A stretch of 23,207 nucleotides of DNA, taken from JAQBDA01 sp041301185. Lineage in GTDB: Bacteria; Chloroflexota; Anaerolineae; Anaerolineales; UBA4823. The notes under the pieces were generated by a model. It did no database searches, had not been told where the DNA came from, and was given only the letters and a program-made list of their open reading frames with translations. The stretch covers positions 1 through 23,207 of the forward strand of contig JBFYSV010000037.1 in assembly GCA_041301185.1 (NCBI GenBank), read 5' to 3'. The position numbers and the translations under genes were made by a program. Shown in pieces: positions 1-8,012 of the stretch (positions are counted from its first letter, which is position 1; the number at the start of each line of letters is the position of its first letter).

Positions 1-872
1 ATATCAATCTGGATGAGTTTAGATTTGCAGAAAACCTATCGCAGGTGATTGCGTGGTTCAGCCAATGGCTGATAGGTATCTTAGTCAGCCTGGGTCAATC
101 ACTGCCCAGGTTATTCACAAATGCACTGGTCGTGATGGTGATACTGTACGTATTCCTGCCGATCTATAAAAGTCCAGGGAAACAAGAGATCCTTGAAATC
201 ATCCCGTTCCCGCCTGAAATCACCCAGCTGTTCATGGACAAGATCGATTTGATGATCAAGGCGATGTTCAAAGGCACGTTTGTGATAGCGATCACGCAGG
301 GATTGGCGATGGGGTTTGTTCTGTGGCTGGCAGGCGTGCCGTATGTCATGTTCTTAACCCTGGCATCGATGTTCCTGTCCCTGGTGCCGTTAATTGGAGT
401 TTCTCTGGTTGCCTGGCCAGTGGGGATCATATTGATTGCCAGCGGCAGTGTCTGGCGGGGAGTCTTCATCATTGCAGCCTTCTTGATTTTTGTCGCCCAG
501 ATCGATACGTTCTTAAGGCCGCGCCTGGTACCGAAAGGCGCTCAGTTAAACCCGGCGCTGGTGATTATTAGCGTCTTGGGTGGCTTGGGTGTGCTGGGTT
601 TGGTTGGTGCATTATATGGCCCTGTGGTAATGATTTTATTGGTGACCAGTATCGATGTATATTCCAAATATTTACTGCGATCTGATCTGGAAGTCTTGGA
701 TCAGCAAGGTCGGATCGATTTAGTAGAACTGGGGCTGAAAACAGAGGATAAGCAGGTGGATCAAAATATTGGTCAAATGGTCTTGACGGCTGCTAAAAAT
801 GTCTCCGCTCGCCTAAGGAGGGATGCACCGGAATCTGAATCAATAATAAATCCGGATACATTAAACCAGTAA
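1..872 (+). CDS. AI-2E family transporter, 5'-truncated by window edge
   Basis: C-terminal part of a polytopic inner-membrane protein of the AI-2E transporter family (PF01594; relatives include TqsA, PerM and YdiK), which export small molecules or ions. The frame is open from base 3, upstream of an internal GTG at 45, so the true start lies outside the window. About 289 residues are visible. They contain a hydrophobic helix (LVVMVILYVFLPIY), an amphipathic stretch with IIPFPPEI, and then four or five helices including the family-like segment ending LVPLIGVSLVAWPVGII and the C-terminal motif region around LRPRLVPKGAQLNPALVIIS. A polar tail of about 65 residues follows the last helix. The family call is firm from this pattern; the substrate cannot be read from the sequence. 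The next gene starts 128 bases downstream. Confidence 0.85.
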   Translation, partial: INLDEFRFAENLSQVIAWFSQWLIGILVSLGQSLPRLFTNALVVMVILYVFLPIYKSPGKQEILEIIPFPPEITQLFMDKIDLMIKAMFKGTFVIAITQGLAMGFVLWLAGVPYVMFLTLASMFLSLVPLIGVSLVAWPVGIILIASGSVWRGVFIIAAFLIFVAQIDTFLRPRLVPKGAQLNPALVIISVLGGLGVLGLVGALYGPVVMILLVTSIDVYSKYLLRSDLEVLDQQGRIDLVELGLKTEDKQVDQNIGQMVLTAAKNVSARLRRDAPESESIINPDTLNQ

Positions 873-1000
873 GCCTTGATCATGCGGTAGTTTAGCGTTA
901 CCAGGCTATCCATGGATCTAACGACCGGCATGCATTATCAGTTGTTTCGGAAGACAAGATCTATAAAATTTGAACTTGACAAATAATAAGGAGAAAATTC

Positions 1001-1870
1001 ATGTCAGAAGTGGAGTTCCGAGAGACAATACTCTCCAAATCGAGAGCCGGAGTGACGCAGCCGATGGCTGGCGTGATCTGGTCTCCAATGAAAGGTAACC
1101 TTATCCTTCGCATGCTGCTGTATGGATCAGCTGCCATGCTATTGTTGCTGCTTGTCTTGTTCGCCAACACATCCCCTGCACTGGCTTCTACCTGTGGTGA
1201 TACTGTAACCATCCAGCGGGGTGATACGCTGTCGAAAATAGCCGTGCGCTGCGGCGTAACGGTGAACGGGATTATGCGCGCCAACCCAGGGATCACTAAT
1301 CCCGACCTGATCACGCCGGGGCAGGTCATCATCCTACCCGGCGCAACGCTGCCCAACGATACCAATACAAATTATTACTATGTGGAGCGCGGGGATACTT
1401 TGAAAGGCATTGCCATCAAGTTCCACACCAGCGTTGATGAGCTGCTCAGGCTCAATCCACAAATCAGCGACCCCAACCTGATCTTTACCGGGCAGCGCCT
1501 GGTGGTTCCTCGCCGGGCACCGGGTAACGGGATAGGCGGGGGAGGCGACGGGGCCACGAATATCCCCGGCGGCACCCAGGTTTATATCGTCCAGCCAGGC
1601 GATACGCTCAAGGGCATCGCCCGGCAATTCGGGACGACAACCGAGGTGCTGCGCCAGCTCAACCCAGAGATTACCAACCCTGATGTAATTCGCAAAGGAC
1701 AGCGCATCATTGTCCCGAGTTCGGCAAATACTTACATTGTCCAGCGCGGCGACACCCTGGGTGAGATTGCCATTCGCTTTAATACGACGGTATCCGCTCT
1801 GTTGAAACTCAACCCGCAAATCACCAATCCCAATCTGATCGTCCCAGGCCAGGTCATTCGCATCCGCTAG
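1001..1870 (+). CDS. Secreted or membrane-anchored protein with four LysM domains
   Basis: A 289-residue envelope protein predicted to bind N-acetylglucosamine-containing glycans such as peptidoglycan. An N-terminal cytoplasmic stretch of about 32 residues precedes a hydrophobic segment (about 36-55) ending in NTSPALAS, so it is either an uncleaved anchor or a long signal peptide. Four LysM modules follow at about 67-113, 125-170, 194-239 and 244-288. Each has the pattern xxVxxGDTLxxIA...NPxIxxPxxIxxGQxIxxP. A glycine-rich linker (about 175-190) separates modules 2 and 3. No hydrolase domain is visible, so it may be a wall-binding scaffold. The start ATG at 1001 has AAGGAG at 988-993. A possible later ATG at 1064 or 1088 would shorten the cytoplasmic head, but lacks as good a ribosome site. 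A strong hairpin follows the stop codon. Confidence 0.9.
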   Translation: MSEVEFRETILSKSRAGVTQPMAGVIWSPMKGNLILRMLLYGSAAMLLLLLVLFANTSPALASTCGDTVTIQRGDTLSKIAVRCGVTVNGIMRANPGITNPDLITPGQVIILPGATLPNDTNTNYYYVERGDTLKGIAIKFHTSVDELLRLNPQISDPNLIFTGQRLVVPRRAPGNGIGGGGDGATNIPGGTQVYIVQPGDTLKGIARQFGTTTEVLRQLNPEITNPDVIRKGQRIIVPSSANTYIVQRGDTLGEIAIRFNTTVSALLKLNPQITNPNLIVPGQVIRIR

Positions 1871-1880
1871 GCTCACAAGG

Positions 1881-1913
1881 TACATGCCGCGGGGCTCGTT
1901 CCCGCGGCATGTA
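1881..1913 (+). terminator. Perfect 13-bp hairpin downstream of the LysM gene
   Basis: TACATGCCGCGGG at 1881-1893 pairs exactly with its reverse complement at 1901-1913 around a 7-base loop (GCTCGTT). It begins 10 bases after the LysM stop codon. There is no T-run after it, so it does not match a classical intrinsic terminator. It may instead be a Rho-assisted or 3'-end-protecting structure. It separates the LysM gene from the next gene, whose start is 107 bases further on. Confidence 0.55.
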
Positions 1914-2007
1914 CATATCAAGACCCAAGATTGATAGTGTATCTGTGTATAAGGGTAACCAGGCATCGGAAATTTGCCGATGACTAGCCAGGTCTATTGC
2001 CTGCTCG

Positions 2008-2013
2008 AAGGAG
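2008..2013 (+). promoter_or_regulatory. Ribosome binding site fixing the start at 2021
   Basis: AAGGAG lies 7 bases before ATG 2021. The frame remains open to a TTG at 1997, but that codon has no ribosome site, so 2021 is the chosen start. Confidence 0.7.
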
Positions 2014-2020
2014 ATTGATC

Positions 2021-2740
2021 ATGTACGCTGTCAGAACCAAGCATAGTTTCAAGCGTGGTCAAGAATTCTTTGAGAATTTACTCGATCCGATTGATTGGCT
2101 GTCTGAGGCTATCTTCAGCATCCTGATCTTGCTAATATATTTGCTTGCCTTCGGATTCATCATGCGATCTGATACTCCCCAGCAATCAATTTCTCACGAG
2201 AATGTGAACGATATGCTGGTTGGCGTGCTGAGCGCCGTGATAGCCTGGGGATTGATTGACGGCATTATGTACGCGTTGCTCTCGATGTTCGCGAGGGGAG
2301 AGAACCACCGCCTGTACAGAGACGTTCAAGCCGCAAGAACAGAAGAGGAGGCAGTGGATATTATCGCAGAAGACCTGGATTATATACTCGAGCCAATCAC
2401 CGGCGATAATGAACGTAGAGCGCTTTATCAGAGTATCTTCAACCATTTGCGGAACAGCGAGCCGCGCAATATTGGTTTTAAATTCGAGGATTTTACCGCT
2501 GTACTAGGCCATGTGATGGTGGCAATTGTTGCTGTGATTCCATCGTTAATACCCTTTCTGGTGCTACGGCATGATTATGATCTTGCCATTCGGATCTCGT
2601 TCCTTGTGTCGTTCAGCGTGCTATTCGTTGCTGGATATCGCTGGGGTATGTACACTGGGGCGAGCCCGTGGAAAACCGGCCTGCTGCTGATGTCTGTTGC
2701 AGCCGGGCTGGTACTGATTGCTGTCCTGCTGGGAGGTTAG
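2021..2740 (+). CDS. VIT/CCC1-like integral membrane protein
   Basis: A 239-residue membrane protein with about five helices (about 30-48, 64-90, 162-182, 188-206 and 216-237). A charged cytoplasmic domain (about 91-160) rich in Glu and Asp separates helix 2 from helix 3. The layout of two helices, an acidic loop and three helices, with GLIDGIMYALLSMFARGE closing helix 2 and a short Gly-rich last helix, resembles the VIT1/CCC1 group of iron or manganese transporters. The charged loop of that family can carry a metal-binding region. The match is by architecture only and no metal-site motif is clear, so a conserved hypothetical membrane protein is the alternative. The ribosome site AAGGAG supports the ATG at 2021. 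The downstream lipoprotein hydrolase starts 37 bases after the stop, so the two may be cotranscribed. Confidence 0.55.
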   Translation: MYAVRTKHSFKRGQEFFENLLDPIDWLSEAIFSILILLIYLLAFGFIMRSDTPQQSISHENVNDMLVGVLSAVIAWGLIDGIMYALLSMFARGENHRLYRDVQAARTEEEAVDIIAEDLDYILEPITGDNERRALYQSIFNHLRNSEPRNIGFKFEDFTAVLGHVMVAIVAVIPSLIPFLVLRHDYDLAIRISFLVSFSVLFVAGYRWGMYTGASPWKTGLLLMSVAAGLVLIAVLLGG

Positions 2741-2777
2741 GCCAGAAAATTGATCCTGGTTCTATTTGCAGATACCT

Positions 2778-4562
2778 ATGACCAAAAGAGTAAAAAAACT
2801 CCTCACGTTAATTGCCTTTTCTATCCTCCTGGCAGGTTGTCTGCCTGCTCCTTCACAAACAACCGGGGTGACTATTGCAACGCCTGTTGATCCGCCGTCC
2901 CTCGAAGCTCTTGCGACTGGACAGGCGAATACGATAGTGGAACCGGAGAGCCTGCCGGTTGTGATGGAATACAATTTGGGCGAGACGACGATTACCCAAT
3001 CGATGTTTCCGGAGGATAGCCGCTTCCGCAATATGCCAGTGCGCCTGAACGGTATCATCGCCGCGCCGTCCGGTGAAGAAGGGCCTTATCCGGTTGTTAT
3101 CATCCTGCACGGCAACCACCCGGGCTGCCCTATACCGGAGGGGGATATGGTCGACCGCTGGCCGTGTGATCCTGAAGTGGAGCGTCGCAATTACCCAGGA
3201 TTCGAATACCTGGTTCAGCGTCTGGCTGCAAGGGGCTATGTCGCCCTCTCGATAAATATCAACGCCGAATATACGTTTGGATTTGGCGAACCGGTACCAA
3301 TTGAACGCCTGGGGCAATTAGTCGACCTGCATCTGGAAGCGCTGGCTGCCGCCACCGGCGGGGGGGCGAACAAGTTCGGGGTGGAGCTGGAAGGCCGCGC
3401 CGATCTGAGCCGGTTGGCTTTCATCGGTCACTCGCAAGGAGCAGAGGGCGCTTACTGGCTAATCCAGCAGGCAGGCTTGAATTTGCCAGATGCTTTAACC
3501 CGTGTAGGTTATGGACCAGCCTATGGATTGCTCATGATTGCCCCGGCGGCGAATTGGGGCGGAGCGGCTGGTGCAGGCTTGCCTTTGGTTGTGGTCTTGC
3601 CAGCCTGCGATGGGGATGTGTTCATTCAAGATGGACAGCTGTATTACGAGATTACCCGATTAGACCCGGAGCAAAGCTCATGGGCCTCATCAATCTGGCT
3701 GGAGCGGGCCAACCATAACTATTTCAATGAGACTCTTTCCGATGAGTCGGTCTCGCGCCCGGGCAGGCCGGACTGCGAGCCGCTGTTACAGCCGGAAACG
3801 CAGCGAGATTTCCTGAGCGACTATACGTTGGATTTTTTAACGAAAATATTCACAGAGGAACCAGAAGTGGCGGCACGCCTGGGGATGGATTTACAGGCGC
3901 TGGCGCCGGATGAGCTTTTTGGGCTACTTGCTCGTGTGGCAGCCCTGGCACCCGGCCCTGACCGTCTGCCGTTGCTTGTTCCAGCCAGCGAAGCAGAGTT
4001 GGAAACAAACGCGGCGGGTGGGAGTGTGACCGCCGAAGGAGTCACGACCTTCTATTGCGTGGAAGGGTATTACACCCCAACTATAAAGCCCGGCAGTGAG
4101 CCGTGCAAGCGGGTGAACCTGGTGATCCCGGGTAATCCAGCGATGATCGTTGTCTCCTGGTCCCAGCAGGGCGGAGAATTGCGATTCTCGCTGCCTAAGG
4201 GGAGCGACTTGAGCGAGTTTACTGCCATCAGTCTGCGCGCCGCCGTCGACCCGCTCTCAACCCTGAATAAAGCAGGGGCATACCAGGCTTTCTCGATTCG
4301 CGTGGTCGATAAGCATGGGAATACCGCCACAGTGCGTACTCGGCTGGACGAGCCAGCGCTACGCTTCCCAGATGGCTATGAAGAGGAGAACGATACTTTT
4401 GAAGGCGGAATGTTCACCGGCCGTGTCCCGTTGACTTCAATCCGGATACTCCTTCGTGATTTCACCGGGGTTGACCTGTCGGCGATCCAGGAGATCGCCT
4501 TACTATTTGACCAATCGCCCAGTGGCTCATTCTTTATGAGTGATCTTGAATTGGTGCAGTAG
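2778..4562 (+). CDS. Lipoprotein alpha/beta hydrolase with C-terminal beta domain
   Basis: A 594-residue predicted lipoprotein hydrolase or esterase facing outside the membrane. Residues 1-21 form a lipoprotein signal with the lipobox LLAGC, Cys21 being the lipidated residue. The ATG at 2778 gives this standard signal peptide; an in-frame TTG at 2766 adds only four residues. The hydrolase core spans about 60-360. The oxyanion region is VVIILHGNHPG (about 106-116), the nucleophile elbow is GHSQG (Ser219), an acidic candidate is Asp278 or Asp280 in LPACDGD, and the likely catalytic His is His313 in ANHNYFN. A linker leads to about 420-594, a beta-rich region ending in a segment like a galactose-binding or CBM11-type fold (SIRILLRDFTGVDLSAIQEI). 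The substrate is unknown; polyester, acyl ester or glycan-ester hydrolysis is possible. Confidence 0.75.
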   Translation: MTKRVKKLLTLIAFSILLAGCLPAPSQTTGVTIATPVDPPSLEALATGQANTIVEPESLPVVMEYNLGETTITQSMFPEDSRFRNMPVRLNGIIAAPSGEEGPYPVVIILHGNHPGCPIPEGDMVDRWPCDPEVERRNYPGFEYLVQRLAARGYVALSININAEYTFGFGEPVPIERLGQLVDLHLEALAAATGGGANKFGVELEGRADLSRLAFIGHSQGAEGAYWLIQQAGLNLPDALTRVGYGPAYGLLMIAPAANWGGAAGAGLPLVVVLPACDGDVFIQDGQLYYEITRLDPEQSSWASSIWLERANHNYFNETLSDESVSRPGRPDCEPLLQPETQRDFLSDYTLDFLTKIFTEEPEVAARLGMDLQALAPDELFGLLARVAALAPGPDRLPLLVPASEAELETNAAGGSVTAEGVTTFYCVEGYYTPTIKPGSEPCKRVNLVIPGNPAMIVVSWSQQGGELRFSLPKGSDLSEFTAISLRAAVDPLSTLNKAGAYQAFSIRVVDKHGNTATVRTRLDEPALRFPDGYEEENDTFEGGMFTGRVPLTSIRILLRDFTGVDLSAIQEIALLFDQSPSGSFFMSDLELVQ

Positions 4563-4671
4563 CGGATAGATCTCTCTTAACCATAGGTAAGTGACTCAGG
4601 ATAAAGCTGTTCAACTAGCGATGGATTATAGCTGGTCATGCCGCTTTTGACGGAAAGGGCTGGCAGAACTG

Positions 4672-4699
4672 GCTGATCAGCTGATGCAAGATAATCAGC
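4672..4699 (+). promoter_or_regulatory. Repeated GCTGAT/ATCAGC palindromes just before the MFS ribosome site
   Basis: GCTGATCAGC (4672-4681) is a perfect 10-base palindrome. It overlaps GCTGAT (4680-4685), which can also pair with ATCAGC (4694-4699) across an 8-base loop. The second hairpin ends one base before AGGAGG (4701-4706). The arrangement could be an operator for a regulator or an RNA structure affecting translation. No regulator gene adjoins it, so this is only a candidate. Confidence 0.3.
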
Positions 4700-4709
4700 G
4701 AGGAGGACA

Positions 4710-5960
4710 ATGGCAAATACACCTGAATATTCGACTAGAAGGACAACTATCAGGCAACTCCCGCGCAATGTGTGGGCGGTTGGATTGACCAGTTTTCTGA
4801 TGGATGTTTCCAGCGAGATGGTGATCAATATATTACCCTTGTTCCTGTCCAACGTACTGGGTGTGCAAACCAGCATTATCGGCCTGATCGAGGGGATAGC
4901 TGAGGCAACCGCCAGTATTCTCAAGCTGTTTTCGGGGTGGCTGTCCGACAAATTGGGAGGGCGTAAATGGCTGGCTGTGGCTGGATACGGGCTTTCGGCA
5001 ATCACCAAGCCCTTATTTTATTTTGCCAATAGCTGGCAGCTGGTTGCTGGTGTCAGGTGGGCAGACCGGATTGGTAAGGGAATCCGGACCGCACCCCGTG
5101 ATGCCCTGGTTGCCGACTCGGTTACCAGGGAGACGCGCGGACTGGCATTTGGCTTCCACCGGGCAATGGACACCGCCGGAGCGATGATTGGGTTGCTCAT
5201 TGCTGCAATGGTGGTCTGGCTGGCGCAGGCAAACAATCTCAGCTTATCCAGATCTACCTTTCAAAACATCGTTCTGGTCAGCACAATTCCGGCAGTTTTG
5301 GCAGTCTTATCCCTGGCGGTTGGGGCAAAAGATGTCGCTGTGACAAGCCATCGCGCAGCGCCGAAATATACCCTGCGCAGCATGGGAAAGCCTTTCACGA
5401 TTTTTCTGGTCATCGTGAGCATCTTCACCCTGGGGAACTCCTCGGATGCTTTTCTGGTCTTGCGTGCTCAAAACCTGGGCATCTCGGTCATGGGCATTTT
5501 GATGATGCTGGTGGTCTTCAACCTGGTCTATTCGCTGGTAGCTACCCCGGCAGGCTCGCGTTCAGACCGGGTTGATCGGCGCAGGTTGATTATTGCAGGC
5601 TGGCTGGTGTATGCAGTGATCTATTTTGGTTTTGCTCTGGCGCAAGCAGGATGGCAGATTTGGTTATTGTATGCGACCTATGGGCTGTATTATGGAATGG
5701 CCTATGGGACCGCCAATGCAATGGTTGCCGATCTGGTCCCTGAAAACTTGCGCGGGACCGCTTACGGCACATATCATGCTGTGGTTGGATTGCTTGCGTT
5801 TCCCGCTTCTTTGATTGCGGGCATCCTCTGGCAAGGAGTTGGAGCCTGGAGTGGGTTTGGACCATCCGCTCCGTTCTTGTTTGGTGGAACACTGGCATTA
5901 CTTGCGGCGCTTTTATTGGCAGTGTGGATGCCGAAAGCCAGGCCGGAGAAGCCGGTATAG
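4710..5960 (+). CDS. Major facilitator superfamily transporter
   Basis: A 416-residue inner-membrane transporter with twelve predicted helices. The first half carries an MFS motif-A-like loop (SGWLSDKLGGRKW, about 75-87). Then comes a conserved stretch DRIGKGIRTAPRDALVAD, typical of a large family of bacterial MFS permeases often annotated only as MFS transporter. A second motif-A-like loop (GSRSDRVDRRRL) begins the second half, consistent with the family's internal duplication. The substrate cannot be inferred. The start ATG at 4710 follows AGGAGG at 4701-4706 with a short gap of three bases. The gene is preceded by a 147-base gap containing GCTGAT palindromes and is followed, after 54 bases, by the first copy of the repeated terminator module. 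Confidence 0.85.
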   Translation: MANTPEYSTRRTTIRQLPRNVWAVGLTSFLMDVSSEMVINILPLFLSNVLGVQTSIIGLIEGIAEATASILKLFSGWLSDKLGGRKWLAVAGYGLSAITKPLFYFANSWQLVAGVRWADRIGKGIRTAPRDALVADSVTRETRGLAFGFHRAMDTAGAMIGLLIAAMVVWLAQANNLSLSRSTFQNIVLVSTIPAVLAVLSLAVGAKDVAVTSHRAAPKYTLRSMGKPFTIFLVIVSIFTLGNSSDAFLVLRAQNLGISVMGILMMLVVFNLVYSLVATPAGSRSDRVDRRRLIIAGWLVYAVIYFGFALAQAGWQIWLLYATYGLYYGMAYGTANAMVADLVPENLRGTAYGTYHAVVGLLAFPASLIAGILWQGVGAWSGFGPSAPFLFGGTLALLAALLLAVWMPKARPEKPV

Positions 5961-6014
5961 AAGGGGTAGTAGAGGTTTAATCTCGCTGATTAAGCAAGCT
6001 ACCTAACCCTTAAT

Positions 6015-6064
6015 CTGTCCACCTGACCAGTATCGAACTCCCCCCAAGGCGGGGGAGTTTTTTT
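6015..6064 (+). terminator. Intrinsic terminator, repeat module copy A
   Basis: The stem AACTCCCCC (6036-6044) pairs with GGGGGAGTT (6051-6059) around the loop CAAGGC, and the T-run reaches 6064. The preceding flank CTGTCCACCTGACCAGT (6015-6031) is shared with copies at 10625 and 11492 at identical spacing to the stem. It separates the MFS gene from the CPBP gene. Confidence 0.85.
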
Positions 6065-6107
6065 GTGGCTGGTCTTATGATTCTAATTATACGGAAAGGG
6101 CCTCAGA

Positions 6108-7022
6108 ATGACAGCTGAATTTTCATCCGTGAAATCCACCCCCAATCATTCGGTGCTGATCGCCTGGCTTGTGATGCTCCTGGTTTCTTCGTTACCCAAT
6201 ATTCTCTTTCTTGAGTTGACCGGTAGCCTGCCCAACTGGTTGTTCTGGGCAAAATTAGTCTTGATCGTAGCCTTGCTGTTGGGCAGCCTATTTTCAGAAT
6301 CGTTGGATCCGTTACGCTTGTTTTTTGGGGTGCTGCTGTCGTTTTACTTGCTGGAGTGGGGGGTAGCACGGCTTTTTGACGCTTTGGAATATGGCAACTG
6401 GTTTGCCAACGCGAACCCTATTGTTCAGCAAATCGGTCTGGTGCAGGTCACGCGCACTACCGCAGCGGTACTGATGGCTCTTGTCATGCTGGCTGTGTTT
6501 CGCCGGTTAGACCGATTCTTTCTGGTGAAAGGTCGCCTGGATGCTCCTGCCCGGCCTATTCCATTCATCTTGACCCGACCACCATCCTGGCGTATCCTCG
6601 GTCCGGCCATAACCGGTGCTATGTGCCTGGGGCTGGTTGTGTTTATATTTGTTTTTGGAAGTCCTCCTTCATTGGAGTCACTGGCGCCAGTGCTGTCACT
6701 CTTGCCCATCGTTCTGATATTTGCTGCCAGCAACGCCTTCGGAGAAGAGATGCTTTACCGTGCTCCCTGGTTGGCCGCGCTGGAGACTCCGGTTGGCCCG
6801 GCACAAACCCTGTTGATCACCGCTACTAATTTTGGGATCGCACATTACTATGGTGTACCCTTTGGTGTTGTGGGATCTCTCATGGCATTTATCCCCGGCT
6901 GGCTGAACGGCAAGGCGATGCTGGAGACACGTGGATTCTTTTGGGCGTGGTTCATTCACTTCTGGATGGATGTGGTCATCTACTTTTTCATTGCGCTGGG
7001 AGCTGTTTCCCCTGGTGGTTAG
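6108..7022 (+). CDS. CPBP family intramembrane metalloprotease
   Basis: A 304-residue polytopic protein with about seven to eight helices and the CPBP (CAAX protease and bacteriocin-processing, PF02517) active-site pattern in its C-terminal third. Motif 1 is GEEMLYR, giving Glu213, Glu214 and Arg218. Motif 2 is NFGIAHYYG with His246. Motif 3 is FIHFWMDV with His284 and Asp288. All key residues are present, so catalytic activity is plausible. Bacterial members act on membrane substrates in immunity to peptides or protein maturation, but the target here is unknown. The N-terminal half has four helices with no recognised motif. The start ATG at 6108 has only a loose purine-rich sequence (GGAAAGGG) upstream. 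It opens a new unit after the terminator at 6015-6064, with the hydrolase at 7079 following after 56 bases. Confidence 0.85.
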   Translation: MTAEFSSVKSTPNHSVLIAWLVMLLVSSLPNILFLELTGSLPNWLFWAKLVLIVALLLGSLFSESLDPLRLFFGVLLSFYLLEWGVARLFDALEYGNWFANANPIVQQIGLVQVTRTTAAVLMALVMLAVFRRLDRFFLVKGRLDAPARPIPFILTRPPSWRILGPAITGAMCLGLVVFIFVFGSPPSLESLAPVLSLLPIVLIFAASNAFGEEMLYRAPWLAALETPVGPAQTLLITATNFGIAHYYGVPFGVVGSLMAFIPGWLNGKAMLETRGFFWAWFIHFWMDVVIYFFIALGAVSPGG

Positions 7023-7078
7023 ATATTGATACAAACCTAAAGGCGCAAACACTTGTCTAATAACTGAGGAAGGCATCG

Positions 7079-7987
7079 ATGTCAGCAAATAATCTAAGTA
7101 TTTTCCGCACAAAAGAGGCTGCAGCCATGTACTGCGAACGATACGACCGCACCCTTGACCTATGGCATCCCAAGGCGGAACCGCTGACCGTCGATACGCG
7201 CTTCAGCGCAACTCGAGTTAACGCAGCCGGTTCAACTGACCTGCCTCCACTGGTGCTGATCCACGGTTTTGGCTTTTCGTCCACGCAGTGGTACCCCAAT
7301 GTCCCTGCGTTATCGCATCATTTCCGAATTTATGCGCCGGATGTCCCCGACCAGTTTGGGATGAGTGTTTTGAGCCAGGCTATTCAGACGCGTGAAAACT
7401 ACGCTCTCTGGTTGGGTGATTTATTGGACAATTTGGGTATTGCCAAAACTGCCCTGGCAGGCCATTCTTATGGCGGCTGGCTGGCGACCAACTATACGTT
7501 AAGCCAGCCTGAGAGGGTTACTCGCCTGGCATTAATTGCTCCGGCGGGTACTTTCGTGCCGCTCTCCCGCCAGTTTTTCTTGCGTGGCATCGCAGGCGGC
7601 GCTCTAGCAGGAATGCTCAACCTGGATTTTCCAGTTTACAGCATGGTGCGCTGGATGACCACCCTTCACCCTGTGGAGGGCTTGGAGGTTGTCGAGCAGT
7701 TCAAGGTAGGCATGAAAAACATGGCGCCTGTGCCGGCTGGGATGCCGGGAGTCTTCACTCCCGAGGAATTTATCGGGATGAGCCAGCCGGTATTGTTGCT
7801 GGTGGGAGAGCGAGAAGTGATTTATTCCAAGCCGCCTAAATATGTGCTTGCCGAAGGGCGGCGATTGCTACCGGGATTGGAAACTGTGCTCATCCCCAAT
7901 GGTGGTCATGCTGTGACTCTTGACCAGGCAGAAGCAACCAATCGCGCCCTGTGTGATTTTTTCCTTTCTACAATTGAAAGATCTTGA
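7079..7987 (+). CDS. Alpha/beta hydrolase (alpha/beta hydrolase fold 1)
   Basis: A 302-residue cytoplasmic hydrolase with no signal peptide. The oxyanion motif is LIHGFG (about 60-65). The nucleophile elbow is GHSYGG, giving Ser130, and His277 in PNGGHAVTLDQ is the base. At the usual acid position the sequence reads LLVGEREVIY, with Glu246 where Asp is commonest. The lid region (about 155-230) is rich in Phe, Met and Gly, suggesting a hydrophobic substrate. The start at ATG 7079 is supported by GAGGAAGG a few bases upstream; a second ATG at 7127 is possible but lacks a ribosome site. It lies 25 bases before the SDR oxidoreductase gene, so the two probably share a transcript and perhaps a pathway, although the substrate cannot be named. 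Confidence 0.8.
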   Translation: MSANNLSIFRTKEAAAMYCERYDRTLDLWHPKAEPLTVDTRFSATRVNAAGSTDLPPLVLIHGFGFSSTQWYPNVPALSHHFRIYAPDVPDQFGMSVLSQAIQTRENYALWLGDLLDNLGIAKTALAGHSYGGWLATNYTLSQPERVTRLALIAPAGTFVPLSRQFFLRGIAGGALAGMLNLDFPVYSMVRWMTTLHPVEGLEVVEQFKVGMKNMAPVPAGMPGVFTPEEFIGMSQPVLLLVGEREVIYSKPPKYVLAEGRRLLPGLETVLIPNGGHAVTLDQAEATNRALCDFFLSTIERS

Positions 7988-8012
7988 TGAGTGATATGGG
8001 AGGTCTTGCCTT

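Noticed and set aside
976..981. TTGACA resembling a perfect -35 element before the LysM gene
   Set aside because: A -10 at the proper distance would fall on the start codon, and no TATAAT-like sequence is there. The TATAAA at 962-967 lacks a -35 at normal spacing.
1190..1870. DNA-level repeats in the LysM gene considered as a direct-repeat or mobile element
   Set aside because: The similarity is explained by four tandem LysM protein domains; the copies diverge at the nucleotide level.
1334..1966. Minus-strand open frame of 210 codons opposite the LysM gene
   Set aside because: It is the antisense of the LysM repeats and its length follows from that gene's composition.
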